DNA of 23,342 bases, taken from assembly GCA_902493615.1 (NCBI GenBank), contig CABUQK010000015.1, positions 1-23,342 of the forward strand, read 5' to 3'. This DNA comes from an uncultured Collinsella sp. (GTDB taxonomy: Bacteria > Actinomycetota > Coriobacteriia > Coriobacteriales > Coriobacteriaceae). This document shows positions 7,414-13,627 of this stretch, one piece after another; the stretch's first letter is position 1; every line of letters begins with the position of its first letter. Under the pieces are notes generated by a model, which had not been told where the DNA came from, did no database searches, and was given only the letters and a program-made list of their open reading frames with translations. The position numbers were made by a program, and so were the translations under genes.

Positions 7414-8799
7414 CTACGCCGTCAACGGCGCCGGCTCATGCGGCTCGCCGTTCAGCTCGACGATGACCTGCGTTCCCACGCCCTCCTGGGACTTCACGCG
7501 CATGCCGGAATCTTCTCCGTAAAAGAAATGGATGCGCTGAAGCACGTTGAAGAGCGCCAGGCCGCAACCTCGCTTGACGGAGCCGTCGGCGGTAATGCTC
7601 TCGGGCTCCTCCAGGCGATGTTGCTCAAACAGATGCGCGCAGACTTCTTCGCTCATACCGATGCCGTCGTCCTCGACGATGATCTCCAAACCGTCATCGG
7701 TCTCGAAAGCCCTAACATGAATAGAAAGCGGCTCGGTCTCGCGCTGCGCGTGCTTGATGCAGTTTTCGAGCAACGGCTGCAAGATAAACGGCGGCACCAT
7801 GCAATCGCGCACCTCAAAGTCGATATCGACCGAGACGCGCAGACGGCCGTCGCCATACCGAGCCTGCATAAGATTGATATAGCGAGTGCCCTGTTCCACC
7901 TCGTGCTCGAGCGTGGTGAGCGTATCGGAATCAGAAAGCGTCTGACGATAGTAGTTGGAGAAGTCGATCAGCAGCGACCTGGCCTTGTCGGGCTCGGTTC
8001 GAACGAGCGACACGATGGTGCTGATGGTGTTAAACAGAAAATGAGGATCGACCTGCGATTGCAAGGCACGCAGCTCCACGCGGGCCGTAAGCTCGTCCTG
8101 GCGCTCAAGCTCAAAGCTCGCAAGCTGCGTGGAAATGAGGTCGGCAAAGCCCGAGGCAAGCGCCGTCTGGCGCATATCGATGCTGCTCAGACGGGGATAA
8201 TACAGCTCGAGCGTGCCCACGCAATGCCCGCGCACGGTAAGCGGTGCGACAATACCGGCGCGCAGGCGCGGAAAGTAGCCACCCGTCTCGGTCGAGGCAT
8301 CGCGCGAGAACACGCTTTGCTCACCGCTGTTGATCACGTTGAGCGTAGTCCGCAGTACCACCGGGGTGCCCGCGGGGCATTTTGCCGAGTCCTCGCCCCA
8401 GCTTGCCAACACCTGCTTGCCGTCGGTAAAGCAGATGGCAGAGGCGATAGTTTCGGACAGGATGATCTTAGAGGCGCCCAGGGCAGCTTCGGGCGTAAGG
8501 CCGCGCGACGTGTAGGCGAATATTTTTGAAGCGATGGCGAGCGTGCGGTCGGTTGCGCTCGATGTGAGGTCGTCGGGAACGACAAAGACGTACGAGAAGA
8601 AGAAGCACAGCATGACCAAGCCGGCAATGACGACAACGGCCGGAACGGGATTGGGATTATCGGTTAGATCCCAGATGAGCAGCAGGATAAGCAGCGGAAC
8701 GACAATACCGAGCAAGATGGCTTGAACCACATGCTGAGCGGTACGAAAGACCTTGGTAGAGTTGTAGCTCTTGCCTAGAATCAGCCTATTGAGATCCAC
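7414..8799 (-). CDS. LytS/YehU-like sensor histidine kinase (system 2)
   Basis: A membrane histidine kinase of 461 residues from the GTG at 8799. Two hydrophobic helices (about 25-43 and 53-73) precede a GAF-like region (about 85-225). Then come the kinase box DPHFLFN (H253), the N box QPLLENCIKH (N346) and the ATP-binding G1 box, where DDGIGM stands in place of the usual DNGIGM. Like the kinase at 1544-2887, it lacks the multi-helix 5TMR-LYT sensor. Start choice: AAGGAG (8811-8806) abuts an ATG at 8805, too close to serve it, but is six bases from the GTG at 8799, so GTG is favoured; ATG would add two residues. It is first in a two-gene operon with the response regulator. Confidence 0.9.
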   Translation of the reverse strand: MDLNRLILGKSYNSTKVFRTAQHVVQAILLGIVVPLLILLLIWDLTDNPNPVPAVVVIAGLVMLCFFFSYVFVVPDDLTSSATDRTLAIASKIFAYTSRGLTPEAALGASKIILSETIASAICFTDGKQVLASWGEDSAKCPAGTPVVLRTTLNVINSGEQSVFSRDASTETGGYFPRLRAGIVAPLTVRGHCVGTLELYYPRLSSIDMRQTALASGFADLISTQLASFELERQDELTARVELRALQSQVDPHFLFNTISTIVSLVRTEPDKARSLLIDFSNYYRQTLSDSDTLTTLEHEVEQGTRYINLMQARYGDGRLRVSVDIDFEVRDCMVPPFILQPLLENCIKHAQRETEPLSIHVRAFETDDGLEIIVEDDGIGMSEEVCAHLFEQHRLEEPESITADGSVKRGCGLALFNVLQRIHFFYGEDSGMRVKSQEGVGTQVIVELNGEPHEPAPLTA

Positions 8800-8805
8800 C
8801 GTCAT

Positions 8806-8811
8806 CTCCTT
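8806..8811 (-). promoter_or_regulatory. Ribosome binding site deciding a GTG start
   Basis: AAGGAG lies directly against ATG 8805-8803 (zero spacing) and six bases before GTG 8799-8797, in the same frame. Normal spacing favours the GTG as start of the second histidine kinase. Confidence 0.5.
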
Positions 8812-8832
8812 CTTACTGACGCACCCCATAGC

Positions 8833-8860
8833 AATAAAGAGGGCCGCAAGCGACCCTCTC
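8833..8860 (-). terminator. Intrinsic terminator after the amidohydrolase gene
   Basis: On the minus strand GAGGGTCGC, a short loop and GCGGCCCTC are followed by TTTATT. It lies 58 bases after the amidohydrolase stop and about 34 bases before the second histidine kinase start, leaving little room for a separate promoter downstream of it. Confidence 0.7.
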
Positions 8861-8861
8861 C

Positions 8862-8876
8862 ATTGCATTATGCAAT
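8862..8876. promoter_or_regulatory. 15-bp perfect palindrome, possible operator
   Basis: ATTGCATTATGCAAT has seven-base perfect arms around one central base. It lies between the amidohydrolase stop and the terminator hairpin, and contains CATAAT on the minus strand, a possible -10 box for the kinase operon. Its symmetry suggests binding of a dimeric regulator; the identity is unknown. Confidence 0.3.
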
Positions 8877-8917
8877 CAAATACTGTGTTTTACATCAAGC
8901 CATCGATGAACGGTAGC

Positions 8918-10195
8918 TTAGGCGCTGTACTTGTTTGCCTCGCCGAAGGTGCCGGCCTCGACAATCCAGCCGTCCTTCATGATGACGTCCATGTTGTCGG
9001 TGTTGAGCACGTGGATGTCGGCGGCGACGTCACCGTTGACGACCAGCAGGTCGGCGCACTTGCCGGCCTCGATGGAACCGGTCTCGTCCTCGATGTGGCA
9101 CATCTTGGCACCGTTGAGAGTGGCACAGGTGATGGTCTCGACCGGGGTGAAGCCGATCTTGTCGACGAACTCGTACATCTCCTCGATGGAGCAGGTGCCG
9201 TACGGGGTGACGAAGGAGAAGGAGTCGGAGCCGATCGTCATGACGACGCCGCGCTTCTTGGCCTCGCGCAGGCAGTCGTAGTTGCGCTGCAGCTCCTTCT
9301 CGACCAGGGTGCCCTCGTACTTGTCGTGCAGCTCGGGGACGTAGACGGGCGGATAGGTGGCGTACCAGGTGGGCAGGAAGGCGATCGTCGGGGTGAAGAA
9401 GGTGCCCTGCTCGGCCATGAGGTCCATGGTACGCTCATCGATATCGAAGCCGTGAATCAGCTGCTCGCAGCCAAAGCGAACGGAATCGTAGGCAGCGGCG
9501 TGGTTGTTGTAGCAGTGGCTCCACACGGGGATGCCGACCATCTTGGCCTCTTCAACCACGGCCTGAATCTCCTCGGAGCAGTAGTGCTGGTCGCGGCCGG
9601 AGTCCCAGCGCCAGATGCCGCCACCGGTAGCCCAGATCTTAATGGCATCGGGGTTCTCGCGCAGGCGACGACGGACGGCCTTGCGCAGATCCCAAGGACC
9701 GTCGACCTGATCGCCCCAGGGGTGCGATTCCTTGTTGAGCTCCTGGCTGCAGTGGTGGGAGTCGCCGTGGCCGGCAACGCGGCAGAAGCCAAGGCCGGTG
9801 GCCAGAACGCGCGGGCCCTTGAAGACGCCCTTGTCGATGCAGTCACGGATCTGGATACCAAAGCGGCCGATCTCGCAGACGGTGGTGAGGCCGTGGGTGA
9901 GGCAGTCGTAGGCCTGCTTGACGGCGACGGCCTGCTTCTCGAGGAGCGGCTGCATGACCCAGTCGGTGTCATCGTCGGTCAGGTTGCCCGAGAAGTGCAG
10001 GTGGGTGTCGATCAGACCAGGAAGGACGGTCTTGCCGGCAGCGTCGATGACCTCAACGCCCTCGGGAAGGTCCTGCATGGCGCCGGCGTACTCGATCTTG
10101 CCGTTGTCGTCGACGAGAACGAGGGAGTTCTCGACCGGCTCGGCACCGGTACCGTCGATGAGCTTGCCGCCAACGATTGCATACTTAGTGGACAT
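8918..10195 (-). CDS. Metal-dependent amidohydrolase, imidazolonepropionase/Xaa-Pro dipeptidase-like
   Basis: A 425-residue amidohydrolase-superfamily enzyme. The small beta-domain (about 1-55 and 375-425) flanks a TIM barrel. Visible metal ligands are HLH (H65, H67), a probable carboxylated lysine K186 in IKIWATGGG, H227 in VWSHCYNNHAA, H248 in LIHGFD and D324 in GSDSF. The closing motif ATLNGAKMCHIEDETGSIEA is typical of the family. Enzymes with this pattern include dipeptidases acting on Xaa-Pro or Xaa-Arg and imidazolonepropionase-like hydrolases; the exact substrate cannot be read here. The start ATG has a perfect AAGGAGG. It lies downstream of an amino-acid permease in the same orientation, which supports a role in degrading an imported amino acid derivative or small peptide. 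A terminator follows. Confidence 0.9.
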   Translation of the reverse strand: MSTKYAIVGGKLIDGTGAEPVENSLVLVDDNGKIEYAGAMQDLPEGVEVIDAAGKTVLPGLIDTHLHFSGNLTDDDTDWVMQPLLEKQAVAVKQAYDCLTHGLTTVCEIGRFGIQIRDCIDKGVFKGPRVLATGLGFCRVAGHGDSHHCSQELNKESHPWGDQVDGPWDLRKAVRRRLRENPDAIKIWATGGGIWRWDSGRDQHYCSEEIQAVVEEAKMVGIPVWSHCYNNHAAAYDSVRFGCEQLIHGFDIDERTMDLMAEQGTFFTPTIAFLPTWYATYPPVYVPELHDKYEGTLVEKELQRNYDCLREAKKRGVVMTIGSDSFSFVTPYGTCSIEEMYEFVDKIGFTPVETITCATLNGAKMCHIEDETGSIEAGKCADLLVVNGDVAADIHVLNTDNMDVIMKDGWIVEAGTFGEANKYSA

Positions 10196-10224
10196 GGTTC
10201 CTCCTTATGGATCCATATATGTGG

Positions 10225-10252
10225 GTGAGGCCGTGTTGGGTTAAGGCCTCAC
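10225..10252 (-). repeat. Intercistronic hairpin 1 (permease-amidohydrolase)
   Basis: GTGAGGC (10225-10231) and GCCTCAC (10246-10252) form a seven-base perfect inverted repeat with a 14-base loop. No T-run follows, so it is unlikely to be a terminator; it may protect or process the mRNA. Confidence 0.45.
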
Positions 10253-10278
10253 AAAGCTACCCAAGTGGTGCCGGGTTC

Positions 10279-10307
10279 GGTGCGCGGAAGAGAGGGCCCC
10301 GCGCACC
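10279..10307 (-). repeat. Intercistronic hairpin 2 (permease-amidohydrolase)
   Basis: GGTGCGCGG (10279-10287) and CCGCGCACC (10299-10307) form a nine-base perfect stem with an 11-base loop, 21 bases after the permease stop. There is no T-run on the minus strand. It could stabilise the 3' end of the permease message or reduce read-through into the amidohydrolase. Confidence 0.5.
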
Positions 10308-10327
10308 TGGTCCGCCCCGGTTAGGCG

Positions 10328-11779
10328 TTACTTTTTGCGGGAATTGGTGAAAGCCATGAGGGCCAGGCCAATAGCCAACCAGCCGATCACGATGCTCCAC
10401 TCCACCATGTTGAGGGAGGCGGGAGAGAACGGGATCACGAGCAGGCCGATGATGATGGCGCAGGCAGCGATAGCGAGGCCGATGCCAAACTTGCCGCCGG
10501 GCACCTCGTAGGGACGAGGCAGGTCGGGCTCGGTGAAGCGCATGCGCAGGCAGGCGAGGGCGACCATACCGCAGGAGAAGATGAAGGCGAGAGCCGACAC
10601 GTTGGTCAGAGGAATGAGCATGTTCTTGCCCAGGAACGGACCGATGACGGTGATGACGCCCAGAACGACGCAGGCGAGCTTGGGAGCGCCGGACTTGGGG
10701 TCGACCTCGGCGAACTTCTCGGGCAGCTGGCCCTTGCGGCCCATGGCGAGCATGATGCGGCTCGTGGCGCCGTAGAAAGAGTTCATCGGGCCCATGGGTC
10801 CAAGCGTGGCGATGACGAGCATGGCCAGGTACAGGAGCATGTTGATGCCCTTGAGGCAGGCAAGCGCGGGAACCGGGCTCTTAACAAACTCATGCCAGTC
10901 GAGGATGGTGCCGAACGAGTAGATGCAGACCATGTAGAAGCCGCCGGCGGCCAGCAGGGCCAGGGAGATGATCTTGCCGAACTTGTTCCAGTTGAGACCC
11001 TCGGCTGCTTCCTCAGCCTGCTGAGGAATGGTGTCGAAACCGGCGTAGAAAAACGGGGTCAGAACCAGGACCGACACGATGCCGGCGAACAGGCTGGTGC
11101 TCTCGGTAGCGGCCTTGCCGCCGCCAGCACCGGCGACCTGGGAGAACACTTGCATGGCGTTGTCCGGCGAGCCGGTGAACAGCGAGACGCCCATGGCGAG
11201 CAGCATGCCGCAGAGCAGGGCCTTGGTCAGGAAGGCCTGGAGCTTGGCGGCCGAGCTGGCACCGCGGAAGTTGAGGAAGATGACGTAGACTGCAAAGCCG
11301 AGCGCGATCAGCGTCGGGAACAGGTAAACGTCGGCGCCCAGGATGGTGTAGAGCTTGACGGCGCGCAGCCACTCAAGACCGGGCAGGCTGCCGAACATCT
11401 CGGACACGAGGGTCGAAATGGCGATGGCCTCCCACGGGCACAGGATGCCGTTGCCCAGAGCCAAAAGCCATCCGGTGATGTAGCTCAGCGTACGGCCAAA
11501 GCTACGATCGACATACTCGACGATGCCGCCCGAGATGGGAATAGCAGCCGTGAGCTCACCGAAAACAGCTCCGACGGGCACGAGGAAGATTGCACCCAAG
11601 AGGAATGCGATCATAGCGGGAACGGGACCGCCGCCCACGACCATCCAGTCGCCGACCTGCAGAACCCAACCGGTGCCGATGATGGCACCGAAACCGATGG
11701 TGAAGAAGTTCCAGAGCGAAAGCGTTTTCTTCATACCGCCGTTATCCTCGACTGCAACTTCTGCGTTCTTGTCCGCCAT
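10328..11779 (-). CDS. APC-family amino-acid permease
   Basis: A 483-residue integral membrane protein with about 12 hydrophobic segments. The first helix carries FFTIGFGAIIGTGW, the signature of the amino acid-polyamine-organocation superfamily, whose unwound glycine-rich segment binds the substrate amino group. The N-terminal 25 residues are polar and cytosolic. The start ATG at 11779 was chosen for AAAGGAGGGG just upstream; an extension to 11818 has no ribosome binding site. It is followed, across a 132-base gap with two hairpins, by an amidohydrolase, suggesting uptake coupled to breakdown. Substrate specificity cannot be inferred. Upstream lies a 360-base divergent region shared with the C39-like protease gene. 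Confidence 0.9.
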   Translation of the reverse strand: MADKNAEVAVEDNGGMKKTLSLWNFFTIGFGAIIGTGWVLQVGDWMVVGGGPVPAMIAFLLGAIFLVPVGAVFGELTAAIPISGGIVEYVDRSFGRTLSYITGWLLALGNGILCPWEAIAISTLVSEMFGSLPGLEWLRAVKLYTILGADVYLFPTLIALGFAVYVIFLNFRGASSAAKLQAFLTKALLCGMLLAMGVSLFTGSPDNAMQVFSQVAGAGGGKAATESTSLFAGIVSVLVLTPFFYAGFDTIPQQAEEAAEGLNWNKFGKIISLALLAAGGFYMVCIYSFGTILDWHEFVKSPVPALACLKGINMLLYLAMLVIATLGPMGPMNSFYGATSRIMLAMGRKGQLPEKFAEVDPKSGAPKLACVVLGVITVIGPFLGKNMLIPLTNVSALAFIFSCGMVALACLRMRFTEPDLPRPYEVPGGKFGIGLAIAACAIIIGLLVIPFSPASLNMVEWSIVIGWLAIGLALMAFTNSRKK

Positions 11780-12139
11780 TGTTCCCCTCCTTTCCTTTTT
11801 GACGCCCCTTGACGTCACCCCTTGCGCGGTCTGTTTTGCCGCGCTCTTTTATTTCGTGGCTTTAAGATACGGCCTTGGCGCAGCAGCTCCGCTTGTAGCT
11901 CGACCGAAGGCAGAACTGCAAAACGAGCGGCGCCGTTTTTGGGACGAACGGCACGGTTTGCCGCTCATTGCTGCCGCCCGCCCGACGGGCGTACGTTCAT
12001 CGGACGCATAGAGAGATGTTTTTGAGGCCGTGTGTTTTGCGCCTTTCGTACCGTTTACCGAGCTTTTGACGCGCAGACCCATTTGTTGCACATCTTTTTT
12101 GTAGGATAGACAGGTTATACATGAGACAAGGCGGTACGA
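11780..12139. other. Divergent intergenic region with two hairpins and a direct repeat
   Basis: No gene was recognised. On the minus strand, just before the permease ribosome binding site, AAGGGG(T/C)G occurs twice around the perfect palindrome TGACGTCA. A hairpin at 11824-11844 (GCGCGG/CCGCGC) is followed by TCTTTTATTT on the plus strand, terminator-like though no plus-strand gene precedes it. A second nested hairpin at 11925-11966 (GAGCGGC/GCCGCTC outside, GCCGT/ACGGC inside) is followed by GTTTTG on the minus strand. Promoters for the divergent permease and protease genes should lie here, but I found none with both boxes convincing. Confidence 0.6.
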
Positions 12140-13174
12140 ATGGCATACGGATACAACGACGGTGATCAACGGCGACAAAGCGTTCGCCTTGCTGGCCGTA
12201 CCACGCCGACGCCCAGAAGTGCCACGAGCGGCAATCCGCAACGTCCTCAAGAGCAACCCAGGCCTTCGTCTCGGCAGCAGACAAGCAGAACGCGGCAGAG
12301 TGGCCGTCCGAGCATGGACACAAGCGCGCAGCAAGATAGCCGCTTGGGCGCGCGCACTCGACAGCGTCAGGCCGAGGTTCCGCAACTGCGCCGCAACGGC
12401 GTACGTCAGCCCGGCAGCCATATCAACCGCTTCTTTTCGCATCCCCAAGGCGAACGCGACGGCAAGTCTTACCGCTCGACATCGCACGTGAATGCCCCCG
12501 CCCTGCCGGCTCGTCGACTTCGCCTCGCACTGTGCTCTATCCTCACCTGTCTGGTCTTTGTGCTTATGAGCTCCTGTATGTCCCACGGCTCGGCCGGTCT
12601 CGAGCCCACCGCCGAGGACAAGCTGCTCAAGGCCCCCGTCGCGCCCGGTTATTCTTTCGCCTTTTCGACCCCGCGCTCGCAATGGCAAGCCGGCACGATG
12701 CCCCATATCTATCAGATCGACCCTGCGTGGTCTGAGCTGCCTTACGCCGGCGGCACCATCCGCCAAAATGCCTGCGGGCCTACGTGCCTCACCATGGTCT
12801 ATATCTTTAAGACGGGACGCACCGATATGACCCCCGTCGATATGTGCGCGCTTTCCGAGGCGGGCAATTACGCCCCCACCGGTGCAACCGAATGGTCGTT
12901 TATGACGAGCGGCGCGTGGCAGTTGGGACTTAACGGAACGGAGCTCCATAACGATCGCGACTCTATGACTCAGGCGCTGCGTTCGGGAGCGCCCGTCATC
13001 GCCGCCGTTCGGCCGGGCACCTTTACCAACGTGGGCCACTACATTGTGCTTTACGGTATTGACGACACCGACCAGATTGGCGTCTACGACCCCAACTCGG
13101 CCAGCCGCAGCGCCCGCCGCTGGGGCTGCGTAGAGGTCCTTAACGAAGTCGAAGCCATGTGGGCCTACTACTAG
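12140..13174 (+). CDS. Membrane-anchored C39-like cysteine peptidase family protein
   Basis: A 344-residue protein and the only clear plus-strand gene. Residues 1-120 are polar and rich in Gln, Arg, Ser and Pro, probably disordered. One hydrophobic helix (about 127-147) follows an Arg pair and ends in VLMSSC, which loosely resembles a lipobox. The domain at 185-344 matches the Peptidase_C39_2 pattern: RQNACGPTC with C212 as likely nucleophile, NVGHYIVLYG with H300 and VYDPNS with D317. If anchored by the helix, the catalytic domain faces outside. The ATG has only a modest AAGGCGG site. A later start giving a plain lipoprotein signal is conceivable but none has a ribosome binding site. There is no ABC exporter or bacteriocin gene beside it, so its substrate is unknown. 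A REP-like repeat cluster follows directly. Confidence 0.8.
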   Translation: MAYGYNDGDQRRQSVRLAGRTTPTPRSATSGNPQRPQEQPRPSSRQQTSRTRQSGRPSMDTSAQQDSRLGARTRQRQAEVPQLRRNGVRQPGSHINRFFSHPQGERDGKSYRSTSHVNAPALPARRLRLALCSILTCLVFVLMSSCMSHGSAGLEPTAEDKLLKAPVAPGYSFAFSTPRSQWQAGTMPHIYQIDPAWSELPYAGGTIRQNACGPTCLTMVYIFKTGRTDMTPVDMCALSEAGNYAPTGATEWSFMTSGAWQLGLNGTELHNDRDSMTQALRSGAPVIAAVRPGTFTNVGHYIVLYGIDDTDQIGVYDPNSASRSARRWGCVEVLNEVEAMWAYY

Positions 13175-13577
13175 TCATTGGGGACTCATTGGGGACAGAC
13201 TTAAATGAGTGGTCGTCGGGGACAGTCTTACGGACGCCGGCCGAGAGCAGACGAAAAGGGCCATCCCGAACTGCTTGGAACTGCCAGCACGGAAAGCGCA
13301 TCCTGCTTTGGGGCCCAATAGCGGGGTGCGCTTTCCGTTAGCGGCCCGTTTGGGAAACTAGGGACCGCTTTTCGACAATAATCCGGGATGCATTTTCCGA
13401 TTGAGGGCCTCAAGGGAAACCGCACCCCATGTTGGACGCTCATTCTGGGATGTGCTTTCCGCAGTTGATCGATGCGGCCTTTAAGGACTGTCCCAAGCTG
13501 CCGGCAGGAAAGGAACGTCCCCAAGTGCCGGGTTTCCGCAGCCTGCAATGCTCCTCATGAACAGCCGCCTCAATAAC
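13175..13577. repeat. REP-like intergenic repeat cluster
   Basis: No gene is seen here. TCATTGGGGAC occurs twice back to back at 13175-13196, continuing into ACAGACTTAAATGAG and then GTCGTCGGGGAC. A second motif, GGRTGYGCTTTCC, recurs at 13291-13303 (inverted), 13323-13336, 13385-13398, 13414-13428 (inverted, diverged) and 13447-13459. The first two and next two copies form inverted pairs able to fold. A third repeat, GTCCC(C)AAG-TGCCGG, is at 13490-13504 and 13517-13531. Related copies occur at 19269-19388. The organisation resembles REP sequences mobilised by RAYT transposases, but no such gene is in the window. Confidence 0.7.
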
Positions 13578-13611
13578 AAAAGCCCCCGCGGCCGAAGCGG
13601 ACCGCGGGGGC
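13578..13611 (-). terminator. Intrinsic terminator of the beta-glucoside operon
   Basis: On the minus strand GCCCCCGCGG, a loop CCGCTTCGG-like region and CCGCGGGGGC are followed by TTTT. It lies 17 bases after the stop codon of the 6-phospho-beta-glucosidase gene. Confidence 0.9.
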
Positions 13612-13627
13612 AACAGACCTGCAAGAG

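Noticed and set aside
8771..10228. Long plus-strand open frame of 485 codons
   Set aside because: It lies opposite the amidohydrolase, whose motifs and AAGGAGG start are clear. The predicted product is a low-complexity Val/Gly/Ala/Asp-rich string expected from antisense of a GC-rich gene.
11849..13039. Long minus-strand open frame of 396 codons opposite the C39-like gene
   Set aside because: No family motif or ribosome binding site, and Arg/Ala-rich composition typical of antisense frames; the plus-strand gene has a recognisable catalytic set.
13175..13577. CRISPR array
   Set aside because: Repeats are imperfect, in both orientations and irregularly spaced, with no spacers of constant length or cas genes.
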